DNA from: Pseudomonas sp. A-RE-19
GTDB lineage: Bacteria > Pseudomonadota > Gammaproteobacteria > Pseudomonadales > Pseudomonadaceae
Assembly (NCBI RefSeq): GCF_019956555.1
Contig: NZ_JAHBDQ010000044.1
Coordinates: 171,372-235,371, forward strand
Length of the DNA stretch: 64,000 bases
Direction: 5' to 3'
Below are positions 33,808 through 42,950 of this stretch, piece by piece. Numbering within the stretch: position 1 is the first letter of the stretch; the number at the start of each line of letters is the position of its first letter. The notes beneath the pieces were generated by a model. It was not told where the DNA came from. It made no database searches and saw only the letters and a program-made list of their open reading frames with translations. The position numbers were made by a program, and so were the translations under genes.

Positions 33808-34764
33808 ATGTCAGGTGGATGTGGATGCGGTGGTGGTAACGGCGGCAGCGGTGGTTGCGGCTCTTCCCAAAAAACAGAGTCTTCGGTGCCGGACGTGGCC
33901 GACATCGCGCAGTTCGAAGCACTGCCGGTTGAGCCGGCGGCTGCCGATGACGCCCCGGCGCAGTTGATCGCCAGCAGCGAACAGGAGTGGCCGATCATCA
34001 GCGTCAACGAGGTGTCGATCACCCCGGAAGCGATGGCCCAGGAGCTGCAATATCATCCGGCCGAGAGCCGCGAGGAGGCGGTGTACCTGGCCGCCCGGGC
34101 GTTGGTGATCCGCGAGTTGTTGCAGCAGCGCATTGCCGAACTCGGCGTATCGATGGAAATCGGTGCCGGTGAGAACGAAGAAGAAGCGGCCACGCGCTTG
34201 TTGCTCGAACGCGAGGTGCACGTGCCGCAGTGCGATGAGGAAACCAGTCTGCGCTACTACGAAAACAATCGCGGGCGCTTTCACAGCGCACCGTTGCTGG
34301 CGGTTCGGCACATCCTGCTCGAATGCGCGCCGGACGATGCCGAAGCCCGCGAGCTGGCCCATGTTCAGGCGGAAATCCTGCTGGCACGACTGGATGAATT
34401 CCCCGGCAGTTTCGCCGATCTGGCCGTGAAGTATTCAGCCTGTCCGTCGAAGGCTCAGGGCGGTTCCCTGGGGCAGATCAGCAAGGGCCAGACCGTGCCC
34501 GAACTGGAACGTCAGCTGTTCACCCTGGCGCCGGGCCTGGCCAGCAAACCGCTGGAAAGTCGCTACGGCTGGCATGTGGTCAGTGTCGATCAGCGGATCG
34601 AAGGCATGCCGTTGCCCTATGAAGTGGTGTCGACGGCGATTCGCACGCAGTTGCAGCAAGGCGTCTGGCAAAAAGCCCTGGTGCAGTACCTGCAAACCCT
34701 GATCGGTGCGGCGGATATTCGCGGCATCCACTTGCAGGGCGCCGACTCACCACTGGTGCAGTGA
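33808..34764 (+). CDS. Peptidyl-prolyl isomerase (parvulin type) of the nar operon
   Basis: The 318-residue protein has a parvulin (rotamase) domain at about 160-265: LAVRHILLEC, FADLAVKYSACPSKAQGGSLGQISKGQ and ESRYGWHVVSVDQRI, as in NifM/SurA-type isomerases. There is no signal peptide, so it should be cytoplasmic. Unusual is the first 20 residues, SGGCGCGGGNGGSGGCGSS, a Gly/Cys-rich tail like metal-binding peptides. It lies between narI and moaA and probably helps fold NarGHI, as NifM does for nitrogenase (inference). Confidence 0.88.
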   Translation: MSGGCGCGGGNGGSGGCGSSQKTESSVPDVADIAQFEALPVEPAAADDAPAQLIASSEQEWPIISVNEVSITPEAMAQELQYHPAESREEAVYLAARALVIRELLQQRIAELGVSMEIGAGENEEEAATRLLLEREVHVPQCDEETSLRYYENNRGRFHSAPLLAVRHILLECAPDDAEARELAHVQAEILLARLDEFPGSFADLAVKYSACPSKAQGGSLGQISKGQTVPELERQLFTLAPGLASKPLESRYGWHVVSVDQRIEGMPLPYEVVSTAIRTQLQQGVWQKALVQYLQTLIGAADIRGIHLQGADSPLVQ

Positions 34765-34787
34765 CCCAAGGCAAACCGGGAGATGTG

Positions 34788-35780
34788 ATGAACGCTGTAA
34801 TGCAGGATGGCTTTGGGCGGCAGATCGATTATCTGCGGATGTCGGTGACGGACCGTTGTGATTTTCGCTGTGTGTATTGCATGGCGAAAAACATGACCTT
34901 CCTGCCGCGTCAGCAGGTGCTCACGCTGGAAGAGTTGCAGCGTCTGGCAACGCTGTTCGTCGGGTTGGGCGTACGCAAAATCCGTCTGACCGGCGGCGAG
35001 CCGCTGATTCGTCCGGGCATTGTCGAACTGTGCCGCAACATCGCCGCGCTGCCCGGTTTGCGCGAACTGGTGATGACCAGCAACGGCTCGCAACTGGGCC
35101 GTTTGGCGCGGCCATTGGCGGAGGCGGGGGTCAAGCGGATGAACATCAGCCTCGATAGCCTGGACGGGCAGAAATTTCGCGCGATCACCCGCATCGGCGA
35201 TCTTGATCAAGTGCTCAACGGCATTGAGGCGGCGCGGGACGCGGGGTTTGAGCGAATCAAACTCAACTGTGTGGTGATGAAAGGGCGCAACTTCGATGAA
35301 GTCCCGGCGCTGGTGCAATACGCCATCGATCAGCGCATCGATATCAGTTTCATCGAAGAAATGCCCTTGGGCGATGTTGGCCGTTCCCGGGGCGAATCGT
35401 TTTGTTCCAGCGACGAGGTACGGGCGCTGATCGCCAGCCAACATCGCTTACTCGACAGCACTGAAAACAGCGGCGGACCGGCGCGCTACGTGCGCCTGGA
35501 ACGCCATCCCGATACCCGGATCGGTTTCATTTCACCCAACAGCCACAACTTCTGTGGCAGCTGCAACCGGGTGCGGATGACCGTTGAAGGGAAGCTGTTG
35601 CTTTGTCTGGGGCAGGACGATGCCCTGGATTTACGCGGATTGCTGCGGCGTTATCCGCTGGATGACCAGCCGCTGATCAATGCGGTGCAGAAGGCCTTGC
35701 GCGGCAAGCCATTACGCCACGATTTCAGCCCCGAAGGGGAGGTGCAGATTGTGCGGTTCATGAACATGAGTGGTGGTTGA
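34788..35780 (+). CDS. moaA: MoaA, GTP 3',8-cyclase for molybdenum cofactor
   Basis: The ATG at 34788, after GGGAGATGTG, gives 330 residues; the GTG at 34761 lies inside the upstream gene. The radical SAM motif CDFRCVYC has Cys24, 28 and 31, and the C-terminal cluster is in NFCGSCNRVRMT with a later Cys in LLLCLGQ. The C-terminal Gly-Gly (MNMSGG) essential in MoaA is present. It is the last gene of the nar operon and ensures cofactor supply to NarG. Confidence 0.95.
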   Translation: MNAVMQDGFGRQIDYLRMSVTDRCDFRCVYCMAKNMTFLPRQQVLTLEELQRLATLFVGLGVRKIRLTGGEPLIRPGIVELCRNIAALPGLRELVMTSNGSQLGRLARPLAEAGVKRMNISLDSLDGQKFRAITRIGDLDQVLNGIEAARDAGFERIKLNCVVMKGRNFDEVPALVQYAIDQRIDISFIEEMPLGDVGRSRGESFCSSDEVRALIASQHRLLDSTENSGGPARYVRLERHPDTRIGFISPNSHNFCGSCNRVRMTVEGKLLLCLGQDDALDLRGLLRRYPLDDQPLINAVQKALRGKPLRHDFSPEGEVQIVRFMNMSGG

Positions 35781-35809
35781 GCTGTTCTGTAAAACACAGC
35801 AAATCCAAT

Positions 35810-35897
35810 GTGGGAGCGAGCCTGCTCGCGATAGCGGTAGAACAGTCGACATCTATGTTGAATGTGCTGCAGTCATCGCGAGCAGGCTCGCTCCCAC
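35810..35897. repeat. REPIN between moaA and nrdD
   Basis: REP arms lie at 35810-35831 and 35876-35897. It separates the nar operon from the nrdD promoter. Confidence 0.93.
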
Positions 35898-35946
35898 ATT
35901 AGGTTTTCTTCTGTCGTCATTGGGCGTTTTTTTTCACTGCCAAATC

Positions 35947-35960
35947 TTGATATCGATCAA
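35947..35960. promoter_or_regulatory. Anr/Dnr box of nrdD
   Basis: TTGATATCGATCAA is a perfect consensus match. It is 87 bp before the nrdD ATG and predicts a start point near 35995. Confidence 0.85.
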
Positions 35961-36046
35961 TTGCAGATCAGCGCTTTGTCCGTAGTCTTCACTGCATGTT
36001 GTGTTTGTTTGCAAATAAACATCTATATGTAGTATCTGGAGGCCGA

Positions 36047-38062
36047 ATGCAGAGCACGCTGATCTCAGTAGGATGTAACCGCTTGCACAAGCGCGATGGC
36101 AGTCTGGTCGCCTTCGACGCGGACAAGATCCGTCAGGCATTGATCGCCGCCGGCAAGGCAACCGGAGAGTACACCGACGTTGAAGTCGAAGGTTTGCTCG
36201 AAGCGGTACTGGCGCGGTTGGAAGGTCTGCCAAGATTGCATGTCGAGCAGATCCAGGATCGTGTTGAACGGGTATTGATGGACGCCGGTTTCTTCTTCGC
36301 CATGCGCGCCTACATTGTCTACCGCGAACAACACGGGCGATTGCGCCGCGATCGCCGGACCATGGTCGAGGTGGCGACTTCGATGAACGAATACCTGGAC
36401 CGTGAAGACTGGCGGGTCCAGGCCAACGCCAATCAGGGGTATTCCCTGGGCGGGCTGGTGTTGAACGTGTCGGGCAAGGTCACCGCCAACTACTGGCTGG
36501 ACGAGGTGTACAGCGAGGCCATCGGCCAGGCCCACCGCGAGGCGGATTTGCATGTGCACGACCTGGACATGCTCGCCGGCTATTGCGCCGGGTGGTCGCT
36601 GCGTACCCTGTTGCACGAAGGGCTCAACGGTGTGCCGGGGCGTGTCGAAGCCGGTCCGCCGAAGCACTTGAGCAGCGCCCTGGGGCAGATGGTGAATTTC
36701 CTCGGCACCCTGCAAAACGAATGGGCCGGTGCCCAGGCGTTCAGCTCGTTCGACACCTACCTGGCGCCCTATGTGCGCAAGGATCAGCTGAGTTATCAGG
36801 AGGTGCGCCAGGCGATCCAGGAGTTCATCTACAACCTCAACGTGCCATCGCGCTGGGGCACGCAGACGCCGTTCACCAACCTGACCTTTGACTGGGTTTG
36901 CCCGCAGGATTTGCGCGAGCAGATACCCGTCATCGGCGCTGAGGAAATGCCGTTTGCCTATGGCGACCTGCAAGTCGAAATGGACCTGCTCAACCGCGCC
37001 TACATCGAGGTGATGCAGGCAGGCGATGCAAAAGGGCGCGTGTTCACCTTTCCGATCCCGACCTACAACATCACCCATGATTTTCCATGGGACAGTGAAA
37101 ACGCCGACCGCCTGTTCGAGATGACGGCGCGTTACGGCTTGCCGTACTTCCAGAACTTCCTCAATTCGGACCTGCAGCCCAATCAGGTGCGTTCGATGTG
37201 CTGCCGGTTGCAGCTGGATGTGCGCGAGTTGCTCAAGCGCGGCGGCGGTTTGTTCGGCTCGGCGGAACAGACCGGATCGCTCGGCGTGGTGACCATCAAC
37301 TGCGCCCGTTTGGGCTATGTGTTCAAGGGCAACACCAGTGGTTTGTTGCAGCGCCTGGACACGCTGATGGAGCTGGCGATGGAGAGCCTGGAGGTCAAGC
37401 GCAAGGTGATTCAGCACCACATGGATGCCGGTTTATACCCTTATACCAAGCGTTACCTGGGCACCTTGCGCAACCATTTCTCCACCATCGGCCTCAACGG
37501 CCTGCATGAAATGCTGCGCAATTTCACCGGCGACGAGGAGGGCATGCACACCGAGCAGGGTCGCAAATTTGCCTTGAATATGCTGGACCACGTGCGCGCC
37601 ACGTTGCTGCGTTTCCAGGAAGAAACCGGTCATCTCTACAACCTGGAAGCGACCCCGGCGGAGGGCACCACGTACCGCTTCGCCAAGGAAGACCTCAAGC
37701 GCTATCCCGACATTCTCCAGGCCGGCAGTGTGCAGGCGCCGTATTACACCAACTCCTCGCAACTGCCCGTGGGCTATACCGAAGACCCATTCGAGGCGCT
37801 GGAACTTCAAGACGAACTGCAATGCAAATACACCGGCGGCACCGTCTTGCATCTGTACATGGCCGAACGGATTTCTTCGACAGAGGCCTGCAAGCAACTG
37901 GTGCGAAAAGCCCTTGGCCGCTTCCGCCTGCCGTACCTGACCGTGACCCCGACCTTCTCCATCTGCCCGGTGCACGGCTACCTCGATGGCGAGCATGAGT
38001 TCTGCCCCAAATGCGACGAGGTCCTGTTGCTGCAAGAACAGAAGGCCGGCGCCGTTCATTGA
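36047..38062 (+). CDS. nrdD: NrdD, anaerobic (class III) ribonucleotide reductase, large part lacking the glycyl-radical tail
   Basis: A TCTGGAGGCCGA leader precedes the ATG. The 671-residue protein has an N-terminal ATP-cone (RDGSLVAFDADKIRQALIAA) and the reductase barrel (NVPSRWGTQTPFTNLTFDW, TFPIPTYNIT, SMCCRLQLDVREL, GSLGVVTINCARLGY). Near the end is the metal-site segment FSICPVHGYLDGEHEFCPKC. It stops right after this, without the RVxGY radical motif, which is in the next small gene (38095-38262). The stop and the following ribosome site look natural. It makes dNTPs without O2. Confidence 0.94.
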   Translation: MQSTLISVGCNRLHKRDGSLVAFDADKIRQALIAAGKATGEYTDVEVEGLLEAVLARLEGLPRLHVEQIQDRVERVLMDAGFFFAMRAYIVYREQHGRLRRDRRTMVEVATSMNEYLDREDWRVQANANQGYSLGGLVLNVSGKVTANYWLDEVYSEAIGQAHREADLHVHDLDMLAGYCAGWSLRTLLHEGLNGVPGRVEAGPPKHLSSALGQMVNFLGTLQNEWAGAQAFSSFDTYLAPYVRKDQLSYQEVRQAIQEFIYNLNVPSRWGTQTPFTNLTFDWVCPQDLREQIPVIGAEEMPFAYGDLQVEMDLLNRAYIEVMQAGDAKGRVFTFPIPTYNITHDFPWDSENADRLFEMTARYGLPYFQNFLNSDLQPNQVRSMCCRLQLDVRELLKRGGGLFGSAEQTGSLGVVTINCARLGYVFKGNTSGLLQRLDTLMELAMESLEVKRKVIQHHMDAGLYPYTKRYLGTLRNHFSTIGLNGLHEMLRNFTGDEEGMHTEQGRKFALNMLDHVRATLLRFQEETGHLYNLEATPAEGTTYRFAKEDLKRYPDILQAGSVQAPYYTNSSQLPVGYTEDPFEALELQDELQCKYTGGTVLHLYMAERISSTEACKQLVRKALGRFRLPYLTVTPTFSICPVHGYLDGEHEFCPKCDEVLLLQEQKAGAVH

Positions 38063-38094
38063 TTTCGATCCACTCAACCGCAAGGAGCTTCACC

Positions 38095-38262
38095 ATGACT
38101 GCATCGCAAACACTGCCACAGGCTCAACGTCAACGCTGCGAAGTCTGGACCCGGGTGATGGGCTATCACCGTCCTGTGTCGGCGTTCAATCCGGGTAAAC
38201 AGTCGGAGCACCGTGAGCGGGTGCACTTCACTGAAAGCGCGGCACTGGCCGGGCGCCAATGA
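38095..38262 (+). CDS. Separate glycyl-radical peptide of NrdD
   Basis: A 55-residue frame starts 33 bp after nrdD with AAGGAGCTTCACC before its ATG. It contains RCEVWTRVMGYHRPVSAFNPG, which matches the C-terminal glycyl-radical module of class III reductases; Gly23 in RVMGY is the expected radical site. The frame is shifted relative to nrdD and is preceded by its own start signals, so it looks like a stable gene split rather than a sequencing error. It overlaps nrdG by 4 bp (ATGA). It probably binds NrdD to form the active enzyme, like the stand-alone glycyl-radical protein GrcA (inference). Confidence 0.85.
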   Translation: MTASQTLPQAQRQRCEVWTRVMGYHRPVSAFNPGKQSEHRERVHFTESAALAGRQ

Positions 38263-38954
38263 GTCGAATGCTTCGGGTCGGGGGCATGGTGCCCCTGACC
38301 ACTATCGACTATCCGGGGCAGCTCGCCTGCGTGCTGTTTTGCCAGGGGTGCGCCTGGCGTTGTCGTTATTGTCATAACCCGCAGCTGATTCCCCCTCGTG
38401 GCAGTGAGGAAGTGGATTGGCGGCGGGTGTTGGCGTTTCTGCAACGTCGTCTGGACCTGCTCGATGCCGTGGTGTTCAGCGGCGGTGAGCCGACCTTGCA
38501 GGACGGCTTGCTCGGCGCCATGGACGAAGTGCGGGGCATGGGATTTCGCATCGGTCTGCACAGCGCCGGCATCAAACCTGCCGCCTTCGCCAAGGCATTG
38601 ACCGGTGCTGATTGGGTCGGTTTCGACGTCAAGGCGTTGCCCGAAGATTGCCAGGCTATCACTCGGGTCGAGGGCAGCGGAACCGCCAACTGGCGCAGCC
38701 TCGAGCATCTGCTGGCCAGTGGAGTGGACTACGAATGTCGCACGACTGTGCATTGGCATCTGTTCGAGCCGGCGCGTCTTCTGACCCTGGCAAATCGCTT
38801 GAATGCGCTTGGCGTCAAACGCTTCGCTGTGCAACTGGTTCGCACCGAGCGGATGCTCGATCCGCTGTTGCCGAGCGTGTCGGCACAAGCCTTGCTTCCG
38901 GATCTTTGGCATGCCATGCGCGAGTTGTTTCCAACATTCGTGTTGCGGGGGTAA
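38259..38954 (+). CDS. nrdG: NrdG, radical SAM activase of anaerobic ribonucleotide reductase
   Basis: The 231-residue protein has the radical SAM motif CAWRCRYC (Cys31, 35, 38) and the GGEPTLQ motif near 75. NrdG generates the glycyl radical, here on the separate peptide encoded immediately upstream and translationally coupled. The chain is longer than E. coli NrdG and of the PflA-like single-cluster type common in Pseudomonas. Confidence 0.94.
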   Translation: MSRMLRVGGMVPLTTIDYPGQLACVLFCQGCAWRCRYCHNPQLIPPRGSEEVDWRRVLAFLQRRLDLLDAVVFSGGEPTLQDGLLGAMDEVRGMGFRIGLHSAGIKPAAFAKALTGADWVGFDVKALPEDCQAITRVEGSGTANWRSLEHLLASGVDYECRTTVHWHLFEPARLLTLANRLNALGVKRFAVQLVRTERMLDPLLPSVSAQALLPDLWHAMRELFPTFVLRG

Positions 38955-39048
38955 CGGGGGCTGGGGATCAACGTTGGAAGTGATGTCCACCCTTACGGTT
39001 TTCAAATGCGCTGCCTCACAGGCGAGTATTAAACAGGGAGCATTTGAG

Positions 39049-40668
39049 ATGGCCAAATTAAGTACAGCACAACGAATTATCATCGGTTTTGCAATTGCAC
39101 CGCTGACCCTGATGGGCATGGCGTTTTACGCGTTGCACGATCTGGCAACGCTCAAGGAACAGTCCGTCGTGATCGTCAAACAGGACTGGCCGAAGATCGA
39201 ACCGATCATGGTCATTGCCACTGGCGTGCGCGATAACGCCAGGAACACCCGGGATTTGCTGATCAATAAAGACAACGAGCAAGTGCAGCAGTCCATCGAC
39301 ACCACCAGGAAACGGATTACTCAGGCACTCGAAACGCTTGAGCCATTGTTTTATTTGCCCGAAGGCAAAGCCGCTTATGCCGCCTTGAAAATGAACCGCG
39401 AGGTTTATGTTGCGGCGTTCACTCAAGTGCAGGTGTTGATCCGGCAAGGGGCTGTCGATGACGCCATGACGCAGCTGAAACAAAAGGTCGTTCCGGCTGA
39501 GTCCGAGGTTTACAAAAGCCTGGATGTGTTGATGGCGCTGCAAGGAAAAATATTCGCCGACCGTGAACACTCGGCGCAAGAACTGTACAGCGATGCGCGA
39601 CGCAACATGCTCGGATTATTCTTGTTCTGCCTGGCACTGGTCATCACCGCCGCGGTCATCGTCACACGCAGCGTGACTCGGCCACTGGGTGGCGAGCCCG
39701 ATGATGCGGCACGGTTCTTGAGTCAAATCGCTGAGGGCGACCTGACGATTCAGGTGCCGGTGAGTTCAAGTGCCGGCGGCAGTGTGATGATGAACATGCA
39801 CCAGATGCAGCAAAGTTTGAATACCATGGTCAAGCGCATCGCGACCTCGGTTGACCAGGTGGCCAGTTCCTCCGAAGAACTGAGTGCCGTCAGCAGCCAG
39901 ACCAGCAGCAATCTGCAATTGCAGGGACTTGAGATAGAACAGGCGGCCGCGGCCGTGAACCAGATGACAGCGGCGGTGGATGAGGTGGCACGTAATGCGG
40001 TCAGCACCTCAGAGGCCTCGCGGCAGTCCGAGCAAACCGCGCAGCGCGGGCGTGAACAGGTTCAGGAAACAGTGGTTTCCATCGGCGAACTGGCTGATGG
40101 CGTCACCGATACTTCACAGCGCATTGAGCAACTGGCCGGGAGGGTGCAGGACATCAGCAAGGTCCTGGACGTGATTCGCAGCATTGCCGATCAAACCAAT
40201 TTGTTGGCCCTCAACGCGGCGATTGAAGCAGCGCGGGCCGGTGATGCCGGACGCGGCTTTGCCGTGGTCGCTGACGAAGTGCGCGCCTTGGCCCATCGCA
40301 CTCAGGAGTCAACGCAGGAAATCGAGCAGATGATTGGCAACATTCGTCTGGATACCGGCCATGCAGTGACCGCCATGCAAAGCAGCAGTCACCTGGTGCG
40401 TGCCACCCTTGAAGTGGCGCAACGGTCGGGCGATGCCCTGGATGAAATCACTCGGTCAATCTCGCAGATCAACGAGCGCAACATGATGATCGCCAGTGCC
40501 ACGGAGGAGCAGGCATTGGTCGCGCGTGAAGTGGATCGCAACCTGATGGGCATTCGTAATTTGTCTGAGCAGGTCTTGTTGGGTGCCCGACATACTCACA
40601 CTGCCGGCCACGACTTGGCGCAGATGGCGGGGGCGCTGCACCAGACAGTGGCGCGTTTTAAAGTCTAG
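39049..40668 (+). CDS. Methyl-accepting chemotaxis receptor with four-helix sensor
   Basis: The ATG at 39049 follows AGGGAGCATTTGAG; the upstream open frame reads nrdG out of frame. The 539-residue protein has membrane helix 1 (about 8-30), a periplasmic four-helix-bundle sensor of about 155 residues, helix 2 near 190, HAMP, and a signalling domain with the conserved tip NLLALNAAIEAARAGDAGRGFAVVADEVRALA near 385. No ligand can be read from the sequence. Its place beside nrdDG and the denitrification genes makes taxis to nitrate, nitrite or a redox cue worth testing. Confidence 0.9.
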   Translation: MAKLSTAQRIIIGFAIAPLTLMGMAFYALHDLATLKEQSVVIVKQDWPKIEPIMVIATGVRDNARNTRDLLINKDNEQVQQSIDTTRKRITQALETLEPLFYLPEGKAAYAALKMNREVYVAAFTQVQVLIRQGAVDDAMTQLKQKVVPAESEVYKSLDVLMALQGKIFADREHSAQELYSDARRNMLGLFLFCLALVITAAVIVTRSVTRPLGGEPDDAARFLSQIAEGDLTIQVPVSSSAGGSVMMNMHQMQQSLNTMVKRIATSVDQVASSSEELSAVSSQTSSNLQLQGLEIEQAAAAVNQMTAAVDEVARNAVSTSEASRQSEQTAQRGREQVQETVVSIGELADGVTDTSQRIEQLAGRVQDISKVLDVIRSIADQTNLLALNAAIEAARAGDAGRGFAVVADEVRALAHRTQESTQEIEQMIGNIRLDTGHAVTAMQSSSHLVRATLEVAQRSGDALDEITRSISQINERNMMIASATEEQALVAREVDRNLMGIRNLSEQVLLGARHTHTAGHDLAQMAGALHQTVARFKV

Positions 40669-40706
40669 TTGTTCCGGGTTGGTGATTGGATAAGGCGCTG
40701 AGGCAC

Positions 40707-42086
40707 TCAGGCCCAGCCCCAGAATTGCAACCACCAACCCAAGCCGATCAGTCCATTGGCGAGTATCAGGCAAATGCCACCAGACATGCGCCGAGTCTGG
40801 GAAATGGCTGTGCGATCCAGCCGTTTCCATCCCAACACCAGGCTCCAACCTATTGCGGCGATCAACAGGCTGGCTCTGGTTGGTTGCACCCACGCCAGCA
40901 GCAGGCCTTCATAACGCAGTAATTTGACGGTGGTGGCCGACAGCCCGAGAAACAATCCCGCACCACCCAAGGGCGTGAGTGTCAGTGCCAGGGGCCAATA
41001 CAGTGCGCGATCTCGCGCCAGTCGAGCCGTCAGGCGCAGAAGAATCAGCAACATCGTGCCCAGCATCATCGAACTCAAACTCAAATAAGCGACGATGCTG
41101 AAACCGTCGAGCCAGCTGAAGCTGTCGTTAAGCTGCGGGTAATGGGTCAGCAGCCACCAGGGGGCGTTATCCTGCAAGGCCCAGAGCTGGTTATGTTCGA
41201 CCAGCCACTGGGCCAGGTGTTGTTTGAGGGCGACAAACCATGGGCTGACCGTCCACTGAAACGCACCCATGGCCAAGCCGATCACGCCGAACAGCAGCAA
41301 GCGGGCATCCCAGGGGGACAGGGTTTGCGCCGTCGCGTGAAGAATCTCCTGATTGCTGGAGCGGGCGATCAGTTGAACGGCACCGCGTTGCCCGCTGCAG
41401 CGTCCGCAGGCGTGGCAATCGCTGGCGCCTTGCAGGCGGCGGATATCGAGCAGGGGCGCGCAGTTGGGTGGCGGCAGGCGGGGTGCGGTATTTTCTATCC
41501 AGCGTTGTTCATCGACTTGAAAGTGCACGGGGGCCAGCCGGGCGAGCAGGGCGAATACACCGCTGACCGGGCACAGGTAACGGCACCAGACCCGCTTGCC
41601 CCGGGCGAACAGCAACCCGATGATGACCGCTGCCACAGTCGAACCACCAAGAATCAACAGCGCGGCCTGGGCGTAGTCATAGACGCTGATCAATTGGCCG
41701 TAGAGGGTCGTCAGGCAGAACGCCAATGTTGGCCAGCCGCCCCAGCGCAACCAGCGCGGCACACCCAGGCCTTTACCGTAATGGCTGGCCCATTCGCTGA
41801 GCGAACCTTCCGGGCACAGCACGCCACACCAGAGTCGGCCGAAGAACACCATCGACAGCAACACGAACGGCCACCAGATCCCCCAGAATAGAAACTGCGC
41901 AAGCAAGGTCAGGTTGTCGAGTATCCGTGCCTGGCTGTCTGGCAGCGGCAACAGCGCCGGGGTCACCAACAGCACTGCGTAAAACATGACAACAGCCCAC
42001 TGTGCTGCACGGATGATGGGCGCATGGCGACGCATTCCATCACCCAAACGCTGGAGCCATCGATTGCGCCGGCTCAGGTCGGGCAT
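40707..42086 (-). CDS. ftrD: FtrD-type polyferredoxin membrane protein
   Basis: The ATG at 42086 gives 459 residues; the longer frame to 42395 reads ftrC out of frame. It has several membrane helices and three cysteine groups: CGVLCPEGSLSEW, CRYLCPVSGVFALL and CHACGRC. These are typical of NapH/NosR-like polyferredoxins and of FtrD, the electron-transfer component of the FtrABCD ferrous iron system. It overlaps ftrC by 13 bp and is the last gene of the unit. Confidence 0.85.
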   Translation of the reverse strand: MPDLSRRNRWLQRLGDGMRRHAPIIRAAQWAVVMFYAVLLVTPALLPLPDSQARILDNLTLLAQFLFWGIWWPFVLLSMVFFGRLWCGVLCPEGSLSEWASHYGKGLGVPRWLRWGGWPTLAFCLTTLYGQLISVYDYAQAALLILGGSTVAAVIIGLLFARGKRVWCRYLCPVSGVFALLARLAPVHFQVDEQRWIENTAPRLPPPNCAPLLDIRRLQGASDCHACGRCSGQRGAVQLIARSSNQEILHATAQTLSPWDARLLLFGVIGLAMGAFQWTVSPWFVALKQHLAQWLVEHNQLWALQDNAPWWLLTHYPQLNDSFSWLDGFSIVAYLSLSSMMLGTMLLILLRLTARLARDRALYWPLALTLTPLGGAGLFLGLSATTVKLLRYEGLLLAWVQPTRASLLIAAIGWSLVLGWKRLDRTAISQTRRMSGGICLILANGLIGLGWWLQFWGWA

Positions 42087-42928
42087 GGGAGGTTTTCCGC
42101 AGTGCGTTGCCGTAGCCAGCCGCCGACGGCCAGCCAATAACCGATCCACACCAACAAGGTCAGGCCACTGGGGCTTGCCCGATAACCGGCGAAACTGGCA
42201 AGAAAGCCACCCAATCCATGGCTGTCGCCAAGCCACGTGCTGCTGTCCCAAAGCGCTTCGCCAACGATGCGATAAACCACGTCCGGCAAATCCAGGGCGA
42301 GCAGTTGGCCGCCGACTCGCTCGGTGCCGCTGACCAGCAACGCCGCGCCGAGCATGAGCAAGATGACTTCGCTGATGGCAAAAAAACGTTGCCATGAAAT
42401 GAATCGGCGACTGCTGTGCAGCAACGTAATGGTCAGCGCCGACAGCACCAGTCCCAATACGCCGCCGACGGCAAACAAACCGAGTTGCGGACCTCGCAGC
42501 CGAGCACCGGCGCCATAGAGAAAGACCACCGTTTCGCTGCCTTCGCGGCTGATCGCGAGCATGGCCAGCAGTAACAGACCTGCGCCACCTTGCCGGGCCA
42601 GGTGGCTATCGGCGTGTCGTCGCAAATCGTGGTTGAGGGTGCGTCCGTGACGGTGCATCCAACCCACCATCTGCACGATCAACAGGCTGGCAACCAGTGC
42701 GAGTGCGGCCTGGAACCATTCGCTGGCCGACCCGCTCATGGCCTCACCGGCAAACAGAATCAACACCGCCAGCAGGCCCGAGAGCATCAACCCCAGCACC
42801 ACACCCGCCCACAGGTATTTGACCAGCCGATTCCGTTGGCCTTGCTGGCTGGCCCAGGCCTGGAGAATGCTGATCACCAGCAGCGCCTCGACGCTTTCGC
42901 GCCAGACGATGAACATTGATTGATTCAT
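42074..42928 (-). CDS. ftrC: FtrC, FTR1-family iron permease
   Basis: The 284-residue, seven-helix protein has the two Arg-Glu motifs of FTR1 permeases: FIVWRESVEALLVI at the N-terminus and AISREGSETVVFLYG near residue 125. These Glu residues carry iron through the membrane. It lies 22 bp after ftrB and overlaps ftrD. Confidence 0.9.
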   Translation of the reverse strand: MNQSMFIVWRESVEALLVISILQAWASQQGQRNRLVKYLWAGVVLGLMLSGLLAVLILFAGEAMSGSASEWFQAALALVASLLIVQMVGWMHRHGRTLNHDLRRHADSHLARQGGAGLLLLAMLAISREGSETVVFLYGAGARLRGPQLGLFAVGGVLGLVLSALTITLLHSSRRFISWQRFFAISEVILLMLGAALLVSGTERVGGQLLALDLPDVVYRIVGEALWDSSTWLGDSHGLGGFLASFAGYRASPSGLTLLVWIGYWLAVGGWLRQRTAENLPCPT

Positions 42929-42950
42929 GGAAGCTCCGTGCGCTGACAGG

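Noticed and set aside
4409..35897. Spaced REP copies as a CRISPR array
   Set aside because: The repeats are inverted pairs scattered over kilobases at operon borders, not regularly spaced direct repeats, and no cas genes are present.
38043..38110. nrdD broken by a sequencing frameshift
   Set aside because: The downstream piece has its own ATG with AAGGAG at good spacing, and the nrdD end is followed by a short normal spacer, so a natural split fits better; relatives should be checked.
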